Assembly: GCF_014646335.1 (NCBI RefSeq)
Contig: NZ_BMNG01000014.1
Location: 1 to 64,000, forward strand
DNA length: 64,000 nt
Direction: 5' to 3'
From: Streptomyces lasiicapitis
GTDB taxonomy: Bacteria > Actinomycetota > Actinomycetes > Streptomycetales > Streptomycetaceae
Shown piece by piece: positions 51,066 to 59,577 of this stretch (position 1 is the first letter of the stretch; each line of letters starts with the position of its first letter). A model generated the notes under the pieces. It saw nothing but the letters and a program-made list of their open reading frames with translations, was not told where the DNA came from and searched no databases. The position numbers and the translations under genes were made by a program.

Positions 51066-51709
51066 CCGGCGACCTCCTGCTCGTCCCGACCGTCCCGCTC
51101 GTCCCGCTCGGCCCCCTCTTCCTCGCACGCGCCCTCAAGCACGTGCCGGCACACGGGGTTCACGCACATCACCACCGCCCGCTCCGGGAACGCCCGCAGG
51201 GACACCGAGTCGCAGGCGGGGCAGCGGCCCGCGACGCGGACCAGTTGCTCGGGGGCGCCGAGGACGCGGGAGCAGCGGTGGACCATGCGGCGGGCCTCGT
51301 CGGTGACGTGCGCGGTGAGGTCCGCGTGTTCGGTGACGCGGTCGAGGAGCCCCGCGATGCGACGCAGGCGTACGGGTACGGGCGCGGGCGCCACCGGGCG
51401 CAGACCGAGCCGGTCCCGTACCGCCTCCTCCAACTCCACGACCCCGTCGGTGACATCGCGGATCGCGTCCGAGACGCAGAGCCGTACGGGGGCGGAGGTT
51501 CCGCCGACGCGGGCGGCGCCGGGGCGTTCGCGCAGGGCGCTGCCGGGGCTCGGCGCGAGTTCGCCGAGGAGGTCGGGGAAGCGGCGGGCCAGCGCGCCGA
51601 GCCACACCGCGGGGCCGTCACTGGCCGGCGCGTACGGCTTCGACGGCACCGGCGCTGTGGACGGCGCCGACTCCGCGGCCGCCCCGGACGGAGACGTACG
51701 GCGGCTCAC
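51062..51709 (-). CDS. zinc-ribbon protein of the tail regulator block
   Basis: The GTG at 51709 overlaps the WhiB stop (GTGA); 215 residues. It has an Ala/Pro/Ser-rich start, a helical middle (VRLCVSDAIRDVTDGVVELEEAVRDRLGLRP), and a C-terminal C-x2-C-x15-C-x4-C cluster (GRCPACDSVSL ... VMCVNPVCRHVLEG). This would bind zinc. It ends in an acidic tail (EEEGAERDERDGRDEQE). I do not recognise a family; it probably binds nucleic acid or a protein partner. Confidence 0.72.
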   Translation of the reverse strand: MSRRTSPSGAAAESAPSTAPVPSKPYAPASDGPAVWLGALARRFPDLLGELAPSPGSALRERPGAARVGGTSAPVRLCVSDAIRDVTDGVVELEEAVRDRLGLRPVAPAPVPVRLRRIAGLLDRVTEHADLTAHVTDEARRMVHRCSRVLGAPEQLVRVAGRCPACDSVSLRAFPERAVVMCVNPVCRHVLEGACEEEGAERDERDGRDEQEVAG

Positions 51710-51996
51710 GCGGCAGCCACCTCGCGCCCGTTGCGCCATAACCGGCCGCCGCTGACCCCGTCGAACCACGTGCGCGCGGGGTTCACCACGGCTTCGCACT
51801 CCTTACGGATGGGGCACTGATTGCAGGCGCGCAACACCTCGGCCGCTTCGGAAGGGACGCGCGCGAAGACCGAACGTTGCGGAAGTTGGGCGCAGGCGGC
51901 GGACCTGCGCCAGTCGAGCCGCTCGCCGGTCGGGGCGGAGTTGGGGGAGTCGTTCCAGGTCAGGGCGGGTGGCTGCGACGTAGTCCGAGCAGGCAT
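51706..51996 (-). CDS. WhiB-like iron-sulfur regulator
   Basis: The 96-residue product (ATG 51996, GGGAGGG upstream) has the four cysteines C35-x22-C58-x2-C61-x5-C67 that hold a 4Fe-4S cluster, then FDGVSGGRLW and a short basic tail, the WhiB plan. WhiB proteins work with the main sigma factor. It heads a regulator operon with overlapping stops and starts, and is divergent from an XRE repressor. Confidence 0.92.
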   Translation of the reverse strand: MPARTTSQPPALTWNDSPNSAPTGERLDWRRSAACAQLPQRSVFARVPSEAAEVLRACNQCPIRKECEAVVNPARTWFDGVSGGRLWRNGREVAAA

Positions 51997-52064
51997 GTGT
52001 AAGCCCTCCCAAGAGGTGGGAACAATCGTTCGAGTGTGGCGAACGAGCTCTCAGCGTTGCATGG

Positions 52065-52178
52065 TGCGTGTGCGCACGCAAGCGGCTGCCGGTCGGAGTG
52101 GAGGGGTGCGGTGCTGTACCAACTGCCCTGCTCAGTAGGACTGTTGACAGAATCTCCACGAATGCGTGCGAGCACGCA
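52065..52178. promoter_or_regulatory. TGCGTGC-type operators in the WhiB/XRE divergent region
   Basis: TGCGTGC-GA-GCACGCA (52163-52178) is a perfect palindrome. TGCGTG-N4-CACGCA (52065-52080) is a second, and single TGCGTGCG half-sites follow at about 52190 and 52239. TTGACA (52144-52149) just before the first is an exact -35. The spacing in the 241-base divergent region fits repressor control of both directions. A half-site-like GTACGCACGC also occurs at 50806-50815, upstream of the tail operon. Confidence 0.6.
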
Positions 52179-52237
52179 CACACGAGGGTGCGTGCGCGCT
52201 CGGTACGCTGCCCTCGCTACGAGGGGAGAGCGATCAC

Positions 52238-52684
52238 ATGCGTGCGAGCGTGGGGGAGGGCGCGGGCCGCGGCCGCGGCGACGGACTTGACGAGTTCGCC
52301 GCGTGGGTCGAGGAGCTGATGCGCCGCCGCGGCTACGACATCGACAGTCCGCGGGGCGGCGGCAAGTCCAAACTGGCCGACGACGCGGGCGTGCACCGCG
52401 CGGGCGTCAGCCGCCTGTTGCAGCGGCAGAGCATGCCGGACCTGGAGACGATGCGCCGCCTGGCCGTCGTCCTGGACGTGTCGCTGCGCGACATGCTGAT
52501 CCGGTCGGGGCGGCTCACGGAGGACGACCTTCCGCTGTCCGGAAACCGGCGGTACGAGGACACGGCGGCGGAATCCCGGATGAGTCCCGAGGAGGCCGCC
52601 TGGAGAATGGAAGTGCCCGTGGAGCAACGGGAGTTGTTCGTGAGAGTGGTACGGCAGTTCCTGCCGGAGGGCGGCAGTACGTAG
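52238..52684 (+). CDS. XRE-family repressor of the tail cluster
   Basis: The 148-residue product (ATG 52238, GGGGAG upstream) has one HTH: KSKLADDAGVHRAGVSRLLQRQSMPDLETMRRLAVVLDVSLRDMLI. The rest is acidic and may carry the switch (ESRMSPEEAAWRMEVPVEQRELFVRVVRQFL). It is divergent from the WhiB gene across operator-like palindromes, the layout of phage and tailocin repressors. The effector is unknown. It is followed by a small gene of the same direction. Confidence 0.88.
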   Translation: MRASVGEGAGRGRGDGLDEFAAWVEELMRRRGYDIDSPRGGGKSKLADDAGVHRAGVSRLLQRQSMPDLETMRRLAVVLDVSLRDMLIRSGRLTEDDLPLSGNRRYEDTAAESRMSPEEAAWRMEVPVEQRELFVRVVRQFLPEGGST

Positions 52685-52720
52685 GACCGGACGGTCCGCG
52701 GGGGCGCTGAGGAGGGGGCG

Positions 52721-53179
52721 ATGGACAAGGCGGGGGACGGCCCGGCCGGGCCGGTCGGCGCGGCGGAGCCCGGTCGGCGGCTCGTGGCCGAACTGCTGGC
52801 CGAGCTGAACCGCAAGGTGGCCGAGGCGGGTGCGGAGCACGTGCGCGTCGTCACCGACGAGGAGATCGAGCGCGAGCGCGCACGCTGGTTCCGCGAGGGC
52901 TGGCGGCAGCACGCCGGGGCCGCGGGGTCCGTCCGGCACGAGGCGGGCGATCCCGTCGGTGGCGGCGGGCACGAGTCCGCGAGGGGTGCGGGACACCCCG
53001 ATACGGAGGGGTTGCCCGGGCCGCCTGTCCGCGTGCCCGGGGTTCCGGGGGCGGCCAGGACCCCGGGTGAGAGGACCCCGGACGAGAGAGCCCGCGGCGA
53101 GAGGGCCCGGGGCGTGCCGGGAGCCGACCCGGCCCGCCCCGCCCGCGTACTGCGCTTCCCGTACGCGGAAGACACCTGA
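52721..53179 (+). CDS. hypothetical protein next to the XRE repressor
   Basis: The ATG at 52721 is 36 bases after the repressor stop, so co-transcription is likely. The 152-residue product has an N-terminal helical part (GRRLVAELLAELNRKVAEAGAEHVRVVTDEEIERERARWFREGWRQHAG) and a low-complexity Gly/Pro/Arg/Glu C-terminal half. No family is recognised. The helix could bind the repressor. It is present only through the frame and context, so confidence is moderate. Confidence 0.6.
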   Translation: MDKAGDGPAGPVGAAEPGRRLVAELLAELNRKVAEAGAEHVRVVTDEEIERERARWFREGWRQHAGAAGSVRHEAGDPVGGGGHESARGAGHPDTEGLPGPPVRVPGVPGAARTPGERTPDERARGERARGVPGADPARPARVLRFPYAEDT

Positions 53180-53350
53180 CGGCGCCGGTCGGCGCCGGAC
53201 CCGGTGCCGCCGCGTCCGGTTGGTGGACGCCGAACGGCCGGGCGGGCGTCGTTGCGGGCGCCCGCCCGGCCGGTGTGTGGTGCCCCCGGCACAGGCGCGA
53301 GCCGTACCGTCAGCGAGGCACCCTCAGTGAGGCACCCCCAGCGAGGCCCC

Positions 53351-54541
53351 TCAGCAGTTCCCCTTGGCCGCCTTCCCCGCGAACCTCTCCGCCAGCCACT
53401 GCACCGCCAGCGGCGACTGGGTGATCACGCCGCTCACGTGCTCGCCGAGCAGGATCGTGTGCCACTCCACGTTCGCGTTCCGCGCGCACCAGTCCGTGCG
53501 GACCTGCTTGCCGACTCCGTACGGGATGAGTTCGTCGGCGAGGGCGTGGTAGAGGTACACCGGGGCGTCGGGGGCGCGGGTGCCCACCTGGGAGTCGCGC
53601 AGGCGTTGCTGCCAATCCGGCTGGTCCAGGGGGTTCTTGGTCGTCATGTCCTTGATGCGCTTGAAGGAGCCGAGGACCGCGCCGTCCGCCACGCAACTGT
53701 TGCGCAGCGCGCCGATCAGGGCCTTGCCCGCCGGGTTGAGGTAGGACTCCAGCTTCAGTTCGGGGTACGCCGCGTTCTGGCCGATCGCCGCCATGAAGAT
53801 CAGGCCCGAGCCGTACGAACCGTCGTTGAAGGCCGCCACCTTCATCAGGTCGCCGGGCACGCCGCCCGTCGCCGTGCCCTTGACCTTGAGGTCGGGAGCG
53901 TACGAACCGTGCAGCTCCGCCGCCCACGACGTGGCCTGGCCGCCCTGCGAGTAGCCCATGATGCCCACCGGCGAGTCCTTCGACAGGCCCGCCTCGGGCA
54001 GCCGGATCGCGGCGCGCGCCGCGTCCAGGACCGCGTGGCCCGCCGACCGGCCCACCGTGTACGTGTGGTCGCCGGGCGTGCCGAGGCCCTCGTAGTCGGT
54101 GACGGCGACCGCCCAGCCGCGCAGCGTGAGCTGCTGGATGAGGTTCGCCTCCATGGTCGTGCCCCGGGGGAAGCCCGCGCTCGGCGCGCAGTGGTCGCCG
54201 ACGCCGACCGTCCCGACGGCGTACGTGACCAGCGGGCGCGGGCCCGTGCGGCCGTCCTGCGGGACGATGACCGTGCCGGAGACCGTGTTCGGCGTGCCCT
54301 TCGCCGTGGTCGAGCGGTAGTGGATCTTCCAGGCCTTGGTGTTCGTGGGCTGGCCGGGCAGCGGGTGGAAGGCGCTCGGCTCGGAGCTGACGACGTCTCC
54401 GGGCGCGGCGGCCGCGACCCGGGCCCGCGCGTCCTTGCCGGCGCCGGTGTCCTCCGCGTGCGCGGCGGTCGTCAGCGTCGCGGCCGACAGGCCTGCCGCG
54501 GCCACCAGGGCGAGTGCTCTGAAGCTGGTGCGTACGTGCAT
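53351..54541 (-). CDS. secreted lipase (LIP family, alpha/beta-hydrolase)
   Basis: The ATG at 54541 follows GGGAG; 396 residues with a signal peptide (about 1-33, AHA cleavage). The fold shows PRPLVTYAVGTVGVGDHCAPS, VGIMGYSQGGQATSWAAEL (nucleophile Ser in G-Y-S-Q-G), an Asp in YHALADELIPYG and a His in LLGEHVSG. This matches the secretory lipase family. Eight residues earlier there is a weaker ATG (54562). The upstream AraC-type gene is co-directional, and may control it. Confidence 0.88.
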   Translation of the reverse strand: MHVRTSFRALALVAAAGLSAATLTTAAHAEDTGAGKDARARVAAAAPGDVVSSEPSAFHPLPGQPTNTKAWKIHYRSTTAKGTPNTVSGTVIVPQDGRTGPRPLVTYAVGTVGVGDHCAPSAGFPRGTTMEANLIQQLTLRGWAVAVTDYEGLGTPGDHTYTVGRSAGHAVLDAARAAIRLPEAGLSKDSPVGIMGYSQGGQATSWAAELHGSYAPDLKVKGTATGGVPGDLMKVAAFNDGSYGSGLIFMAAIGQNAAYPELKLESYLNPAGKALIGALRNSCVADGAVLGSFKRIKDMTTKNPLDQPDWQQRLRDSQVGTRAPDAPVYLYHALADELIPYGVGKQVRTDWCARNANVEWHTILLGEHVSGVITQSPLAVQWLAERFAGKAAKGNC

Positions 54542-54701
54542 GCGGCTCTCCCAACGGTTCATGGGGGATGGGAAGTTGGTGCGTGGGGATGGGACGTTCG
54601 GATGTACGGGGTGATGTGTGTACGGCGTGATGTCTGTACGCGATGACGTGCAGGCGTCGACCGTAGTGACTCGTGAGTAAGGTCCGTGCTGACGCGGATG
54701 C

Positions 54702-55796
54702 TCAGCTTTGTTGACCTGGTGTACCAGTCGCCGCCGAGCGGGGCGGTGAACCCGCGCCGCGTCCCTCCAACGAGTGGGCGCCCCGCCCGTCCGGCACCTC
54801 CGCCCGGTACGCCCCCGGCGTGGTCCCCGTCCACCTCCGGAACGCCCGGTGGAACGCCGTGTCCTCGGAGAACCCGAGCCGCGCGGCGAGCTGCGCGATC
54901 GGCTCGCGCCCCTCCGCGAGCCCCGCGATCGCCGCGTCCCGCCGCACCGCGTCCTTCAGCCGCTGGTACGACGTCGACTCCCGCGCGAGCCGCCGCCGCA
55001 ACGTCGCCGGGCTCATCGCGAGCCGCGCCGCGATCTCCCCGAGCGACGGCAGCCGCGGCGAGTCCCGCAGCGCCACGGCAAGCGCCCGCCGCACCTGTTC
55101 GGCGACCGTCGTCCCGTACTCCCGCCGCGACAGCAGGTCGAACGGCGCCCGGCGCAGCATCGCCGCCAGCGCGTCCTCGTCGCGCACCAGCGGCGCCCGC
55201 AGCCAGTGCGGGTCGAGGCCGGCCCCGGTGCGCGCGGCGCCGAAGCGGACAGGGCAGCCGAAAAGCAGCTCGTACTCGTCCTTGTGCGGGGGCGGCGGAT
55301 GGCCGAAGTCGGCCCAGCGCAGCGTGATGCGGCGGCCGATCAGCCAGCTGCACAGCCGGTGCCAGATGATGACCAGGCACTCCGCGAGGAAGAAGTCCTG
55401 ATCGAGGTCGTTGCGTACGGTGAAGACGACGCCGTCGTCCGTGTGCTTGAGGACGAGGTCAGGGCCGCCGGGGAAGAGCCCGTAGAACGTCACCCCGCGC
55501 TCCATCGCCGCCCCCAGATCGCGGCAGCCGAGCACGGCGTAACACATCATCGCGAACGTCCCCGGCCTGCTCGGTGACGACCCGAGCCCGAGGAATTCGT
55601 CATCAGTCGCCCGATACAACTCCCTGAACAGCCGGGCGAACTGCGCCGCCGTGATGCGCGCCCGGTCGTCCCCGAGCAGCAGCGGCGGGATCTGCGCGGC
55701 CTGCAGCAACGGCACGGTGTCGACACCCCCGCGCTCCGCCCCGCGCAGCACCGCCCGCACATGCTGCACGGTGATCGTCCGCCTGGCCATGACCAT
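54702..55796 (-). CDS. AraC-family regulator with arabinose-binding-like (OruR type) N-terminal domain
   Basis: The 364-residue product (ATG 55796; ATG 55790 possible) has an N-terminal domain of the OruR/ArgR-like type (TFAMMCYAVLGCRDLGAAMERGVTFYGLFPGG) and a C-terminal AraC double HTH (LPSLGEIAARLAMSPATLRRRLARESTSYQRLKD, IAQLAARLGFSEDTAFHRAFRRWTGTTPGAYR). Such regulators usually activate a nearby lipid or ketone enzyme gene. A Gly/Ser-rich tail of about 25 residues ends it. It stands just before the lipase gene in the same direction. Confidence 0.9.
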   Translation of the reverse strand: MVMARRTITVQHVRAVLRGAERGGVDTVPLLQAAQIPPLLLGDDRARITAAQFARLFRELYRATDDEFLGLGSSPSRPGTFAMMCYAVLGCRDLGAAMERGVTFYGLFPGGPDLVLKHTDDGVVFTVRNDLDQDFFLAECLVIIWHRLCSWLIGRRITLRWADFGHPPPPHKDEYELLFGCPVRFGAARTGAGLDPHWLRAPLVRDEDALAAMLRRAPFDLLSRREYGTTVAEQVRRALAVALRDSPRLPSLGEIAARLAMSPATLRRRLARESTSYQRLKDAVRRDAAIAGLAEGREPIAQLAARLGFSEDTAFHRAFRRWTGTTPGAYRAEVPDGRGAHSLEGRGAGSPPRSAATGTPGQQS

Positions 55797-55977
55797 GACG
55801 TTAGCCGCGCGTGGCGGCCACCTGAAGGGTGTGTCCGTAGCTGATCAGAGTTGGCCCAAAACACCGCGTGACAAGGGGCCTTGAGGCACTAGGGTCGTAA
55901 TTCCGGCTTCTCGGGCCGGACATGTTGAATGCGGCACATCTGGTTCTTTCTCGTACCATCGAATGGAAGGCCGATAT

Positions 55978-56505
55978 ATGCCAGACATCAATCTCGACAA
56001 GGCAGTCAGCGGTCCCTACATGTTCGTGCACGAGGTCACGGGGACCTACCTCGAGACCGACAACTACGGCGACGCCGTCGAAATCTGCGTCCAGACCTGG
56101 AACCTCGACCCGACGCAGAAGGACAAGGGCTGGCTCGGCCACCTCTGGTACGTCGAGTCGACGTCCACCCCCGGGATCGCCCGCATCAAGAGCTACGAGA
56201 ACGGCCGCTGTCTCACGGCGGGTTCGGACGCCAAGGACTACCCGCGCCTGAAGGAGCCGAACGACAGCCGCCTCCAGGAGTGGATCATCCGGCGGGTGCA
56301 CGGAAGCGACACGGTCGCCCACGACGCGGACAGCTACGCCCTGATCCCCCGGGCCTACGACACCCACGCCCTCGCCATCCGCAGCAACTACGTCGGCAAC
56401 GACGCGTACGTCGTCCCCATGTCGATGTGGGGCGGGCCGCCCTCCCTCTCCCAGTACTGGAAAGCCGTCCACCAGGGTGACGTGAAGGCGGGCGGCGGCG
56501 CGTAG
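55978..56505 (+). CDS. small ricin-B-like (beta-trefoil) protein
   Basis: The 175-residue product (ATG 55978, GGAAGG upstream) has beta-trefoil-like repeats ending in aromatic motifs: KGWLGHLWYVES, LQEWIIRRV and SQYWKAV, resembling Q-x-W of ricin B domains. It has no signal peptide. It may be a cytoplasmic or co-exported lectin-like protein. The neighbours are a divergent AraC gene and a co-directional ligase gene about 78 bases on, so an operon is not certain. Confidence 0.68.
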   Translation: MPDINLDKAVSGPYMFVHEVTGTYLETDNYGDAVEICVQTWNLDPTQKDKGWLGHLWYVESTSTPGIARIKSYENGRCLTAGSDAKDYPRLKEPNDSRLQEWIIRRVHGSDTVAHDADSYALIPRAYDTHALAIRSNYVGNDAYVVPMSMWGGPPSLSQYWKAVHQGDVKAGGGA

Positions 56506-56583
56506 CCGCTGAGCGCGGCGGCCAGCGGCGCTGACGTTTCGCGTCATCCCTCCCGGCCGCGGGCGCTGCCTAGCGTCGTACGC

Positions 56584-58344
56584 ATGACGCAACGGCCAAG
56601 GACCCTGTCCGTTCTCGCGGAGTGGGCGGCGGACCGCCACGGCGAGCTGCCCGCTCTGCGCTTCAAGCGTGCCGAGAAGGACAAAGCCTGGCAGGAGGTG
56701 TCGTACGACGGTCTCCGCGCGGCGGTACGGGACGTGGGGTGCGCCCTCGTCCGGCTCGGCGTCGAGCCGGGCGACCGGGTGGCGATCCTCGGCGAGACCC
56801 GCGTGGAGTGGACGTACGCGCACTTCGGGGCCTTCGCGGCGGGCGCGGTGGTGGTGCCGGTCTATCCGACGGCCGGGGACGACGAAGTGGCCTGGGTGCT
56901 CGGCGACTCGGGCGCGTCGGTCGTGGTCTGCGAGGACGCGGCGCAGGCGGGGAAGGTGGAGCGGCTGCGGGGGAAGTTGCCGGGGGTGCGGCGGGTGGTG
57001 GTGATGACGGGGGCGGAGGCGTACGTCGACGTCGAGGCCGGGCCCGTCGCGGTCGACGCGCTGCTCGCGCGGGCAGCCGCCCGCGCCCCCGACGACCCCG
57101 CCACCATCATCTACACCTCCGGCACCACAGGCCCGCCCAAGGGCTGCGTCCTCACCCACGGCAACATCGGCGCCGTACAGGACGCCTCGCTGCCGCTGAT
57201 CGAGGGCGGTCCGGGCGACGCCACGTACCTGTATCTGCCGCTCGCCCATCTCCTCGCGCAGCTCATCGAGTTCACCACCCTCATCGAGGGCGGCACGCTC
57301 GTGTACTTCGGCGGCCGGATCGAGAACGTCGTCGCCGAGCTGGCCGAGGCGCGCCCCACCCATCTGCCGTCCGTGCCGCGCCTGTTCGAGAAGGTGCACT
57401 CGGTGGTCCTTTCGCTCGCGGAGTCGCAAGAGGGCGGGCGCGAGCGCTTCGAGGAGGCGGTACGGATCGGGGTGCTCGCGGCCGACGGGGTGCTGCCGGA
57501 CGAGCTGCGGGACGCGTACGAAGCCGCCGACAAGACGCTGTACGGGCCGGTCAGGCAGGCGCTCGGCGGGCGCGTGCGGTGGGCGCTCACCGGTGGCGCG
57601 CCGATCGCCCCGCACGTTCTGGACTTCCTGCGGGCCTGCGGGATCCAGGTCTTCGAGGGGTACGGAATGACCGAGTCCGGCGGCGTCATCAGCCTCAACC
57701 ATCCGGGGGCCGTGCGGTACGGGACCGTGGGGCGGCCCATCGCGGGCTGCGAGGTGCGCGTCGCCGACGACGGCGAGGTCCTCGCGCGCGGCGCCAACGT
57801 CTTCCCCGGCTACCACGCCGACACCGCCGCGACCCGCGCCGCCCTCGACGACGACGGCTGGCTGCACACCGGCGACCTGGGCTCCCTCGACGAGGACGGC
57901 TACCTGCGCATCACCGGCCGCAAGAAGGACCTCATCATCACCTCGGCCGGCAAGAACCTGACCCCGTCCCTCTCCGAACTCGCCCTCCAGGCCTCACGGT
58001 TCGTCTCCCGCGCGGTGATGGTGGGCGACCGGCGGCCGCACCCCGTCGCGCTCATCACGCTCGACGCGGAGGAGGTCGCGGGGTGGGCGGCACGGGGCGG
58101 CCACGCCCTCACCGGGCCGGTGTCGGCGGACCCGCGCGTCCGCGCCCTCGTGCAGGAGGCGGTCGACGCGGCGAACGCGCAGGTCTCGCGCCCGGCCCGC
58201 ATCCGCGCCTTCGCCGTCCTCGACGAGGACTTCACGGTGGAGGACGGGCTCCTGACGCCGAGCCTGAAGGTGCGGAGGCGGGCGGTCACGGAGCGGTATG
58301 CGGGGGTGGTGGAGGCGTTGTACGAGGAGGGCTCACCGGAGTGA
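56584..58344 (+). CDS. long-chain acyl-CoA synthetase / AMP-dependent ligase
   Basis: The 586-residue product has the ANL motifs: IIYTSGTTGPPKGCVLTH (P-loop-like), YGMTESGG, DDDGWLHTGDLGSLDEDGYLRITGRKKDLI, and a C-terminal lysine region LLTPSLKVRRRAV. It activates a carboxylate to acyl-AMP then acyl-CoA. The length and TPSLKVRR end match FadD15-like synthetases. Monocistronic or following the ricin-like gene. Substrate chain length cannot be told. Confidence 0.93.
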   Translation: MTQRPRTLSVLAEWAADRHGELPALRFKRAEKDKAWQEVSYDGLRAAVRDVGCALVRLGVEPGDRVAILGETRVEWTYAHFGAFAAGAVVVPVYPTAGDDEVAWVLGDSGASVVVCEDAAQAGKVERLRGKLPGVRRVVVMTGAEAYVDVEAGPVAVDALLARAAARAPDDPATIIYTSGTTGPPKGCVLTHGNIGAVQDASLPLIEGGPGDATYLYLPLAHLLAQLIEFTTLIEGGTLVYFGGRIENVVAELAEARPTHLPSVPRLFEKVHSVVLSLAESQEGGRERFEEAVRIGVLAADGVLPDELRDAYEAADKTLYGPVRQALGGRVRWALTGGAPIAPHVLDFLRACGIQVFEGYGMTESGGVISLNHPGAVRYGTVGRPIAGCEVRVADDGEVLARGANVFPGYHADTAATRAALDDDGWLHTGDLGSLDEDGYLRITGRKKDLIITSAGKNLTPSLSELALQASRFVSRAVMVGDRRPHPVALITLDAEEVAGWAARGGHALTGPVSADPRVRALVQEAVDAANAQVSRPARIRAFAVLDEDFTVEDGLLTPSLKVRRRAVTERYAGVVEALYEEGSPE

Positions 58345-58435
58345 GAGGGGTTAACTCGGCGAAATGGTCTGGGAGTTAGACCCTCTCACCCACGAAAGCC
58401 GCACCCTCCGACCCGCGAAAGTAAGCCCCTCTCAC

Positions 58436-58750
58436 CTACGAAAGCCCCGCGAGCCGCAGCAATGCCGTCGCCCCCGCCGCCCCCACCACGACCACCGCGA
58501 ACGGCGCCCGCCGCCACGCGAGCACCCCACCCACCAGCACACCCGCCGGACGGGACCAGCCCGCGAAGTCCTGCCCCTCCATGAGCGCGCCGGTGGCGAG
58601 CAGCGCGACGAGCAGGACGGTCGCGCCGACGGTCAGCAACTCCTGTACGCGGACGGTGAGTTCGACGCGCCCGTGCAGGAGGGGTCCGGCCAGGCGGAAG
58701 ACGTAGGTGCCGGCGGCGAGGGCGAGGACACAGGCGAGGTAGGCGTTCAT
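58436..58750 (-). CDS. azlD: AzlD-family branched-chain amino acid transport subunit
   Basis: This 104-residue protein has three or four hydrophobic helices (MNAYLACVLALAAGTYVFRLAG, VQELLTVGATVLLVALLATG). Its ATG at 58750 overlaps the AzlC stop by ATGA. AzlC and AzlD together export branched-chain amino acids or analogues. Small size and position make it the accessory subunit. Confidence 0.9.
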   Translation of the reverse strand: MNAYLACVLALAAGTYVFRLAGPLLHGRVELTVRVQELLTVGATVLLVALLATGALMEGQDFAGWSRPAGVLVGGVLAWRRAPFAVVVVGAAGATALLRLAGLS

Positions 58751-59577
58751 GAGGGGGTCCCGGGGGAGGCGGGGGTGTTGGCGGGGGCAGGGGCTTCGGC
58801 GGGCTCGGGGCCTTCGGCGGTCGTGGCGGCCGCCGCCGCGCCTTCGGCGCCCCGGCCCCGCACCGGCCGACGCCGCATCGCCACCAGACCGACCAGCGCG
58901 AGCAGCACCGGCGCCCCCGCCGGAAGGACCGGCGTGGCCGCCACCGCGACCACCGCGCCGAGGGCCCCGGCGCGACGGGCGTTCCCGTCGTCCCGTACGG
59001 CGGGCAGCACCAGTGCGAGCAGCACCGCGGGGAACGCGGCGTCGAGCCCGAAGCGTCCGGTGTCCCCGAGCGCCGACCCCGCAAGCGCCCCCGCCAGCAC
59101 ACTCACGTTCCACACGGCGAACAGCCCGATCCCGGATATCCAGAACGCGGCCTTCCGGCTCCTCCGATCCGGCTGGGCGAGCACGAACGCGGCGGTCTCG
59201 TCGGTGATCAGGTGCGCGCCGATGAGCCGCGCCGCCCACGACCGCCCGAGGCTGTCGGCGACGGCCAGACTGAACGCCGCCGTACGGGAGTTGAGCAGCA
59301 GCCCGGTCGCCGCAGCGGCCACGGCGCCGCCGCCCCCGGTGAGTACGGCGGCCGCGCTGAACTGGGCGGAGCCCGCGTACACGAGCAGGGACATGGTGAC
59401 CGGCACCCAGAGCGGCAGCCCGCCCGCGACGGCGATCGCGCCGAACGAGACGCCGACGACGAGGTCGGCGGCCCAGACGAGCGCGATGTCGCGCAGGACG
59501 CCGGGGGGCAGGTCGGAGAGGCGGACAAACCCCGTCGTTCGGTCTGCGGGGTCATCCGTTCGGTGTGGCGAACGCAT
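58747..59577 (-). CDS. azlC: AzlC-family branched-chain amino acid exporter
   Basis: The ATG at 59577 gives 276 residues with about six membrane helices. The AzlC signature LPLWVPVTMSLLVYAGSAQFSAAAVL and LLLNSRTAAFSLAVADSLGR are plain, and a Gly/Ala/Pro/Glu-rich C-terminal tail of about 40 residues is odd. TTGACG (59613-59608) and CATGCT (59589-59584), 18 bases apart, form a promoter whose -10 ends 6 bases before the ATG, suggesting leaderless translation. It is divergent from an XRE-cupin regulator. Confidence 0.92.
   Translation of the reverse strand: MRSPHRTDDPADRTTGFVRLSDLPPGVLRDIALVWAADLVVGVSFGAIAVAGGLPLWVPVTMSLLVYAGSAQFSAAAVLTGGGGAVAAAATGLLLNSRTAAFSLAVADSLGRSWAARLIGAHLITDETAAFVLAQPDRRSRKAAFWISGIGLFAVWNVSVLAGALAGSALGDTGRFGLDAAFPAVLLALVLPAVRDDGNARRAGALGAVVAVAATPVLPAGAPVLLALVGLVAMRRRPVRGRGAEGAAAAATTAEGPEPAEAPAPANTPASPGTPS

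Larger units (their letters stand above)
41798..53179. mobile_element. phage-tail-like gene cluster with regulators and lysis genes (candidate F-type tailocin)
   Basis: A block of siphovirus-type tail genes on the minus strand (41798-50647) is followed upstream by WhiB-like, zinc-ribbon, HTH and XRE regulators (50874-53179). It includes tail terminator, tail tube, G/GT chaperone, tape measure, distal tail protein, large tip protein, amidase and two holin-like genes. No head, portal, terminase, integrase, replication or att-type sequence was found, and genes on both sides are ordinary chromosomal genes. This is the gene content expected of a non-contractile tailocin; the alternative is a decayed prophage. 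Confidence 0.72.

Noticed and set aside
41798..53179. Complete prophage
   Set aside because: No integrase, terminase, portal, capsid or replication gene, and no att-like direct repeat was recognised at the edges.
56622..58379. 585-codon second frame inside the acyl-CoA synthetase gene
   Set aside because: It is Arg/Gly-rich and lacks any motif, while the other frame carries all the AMP-ligase motifs.
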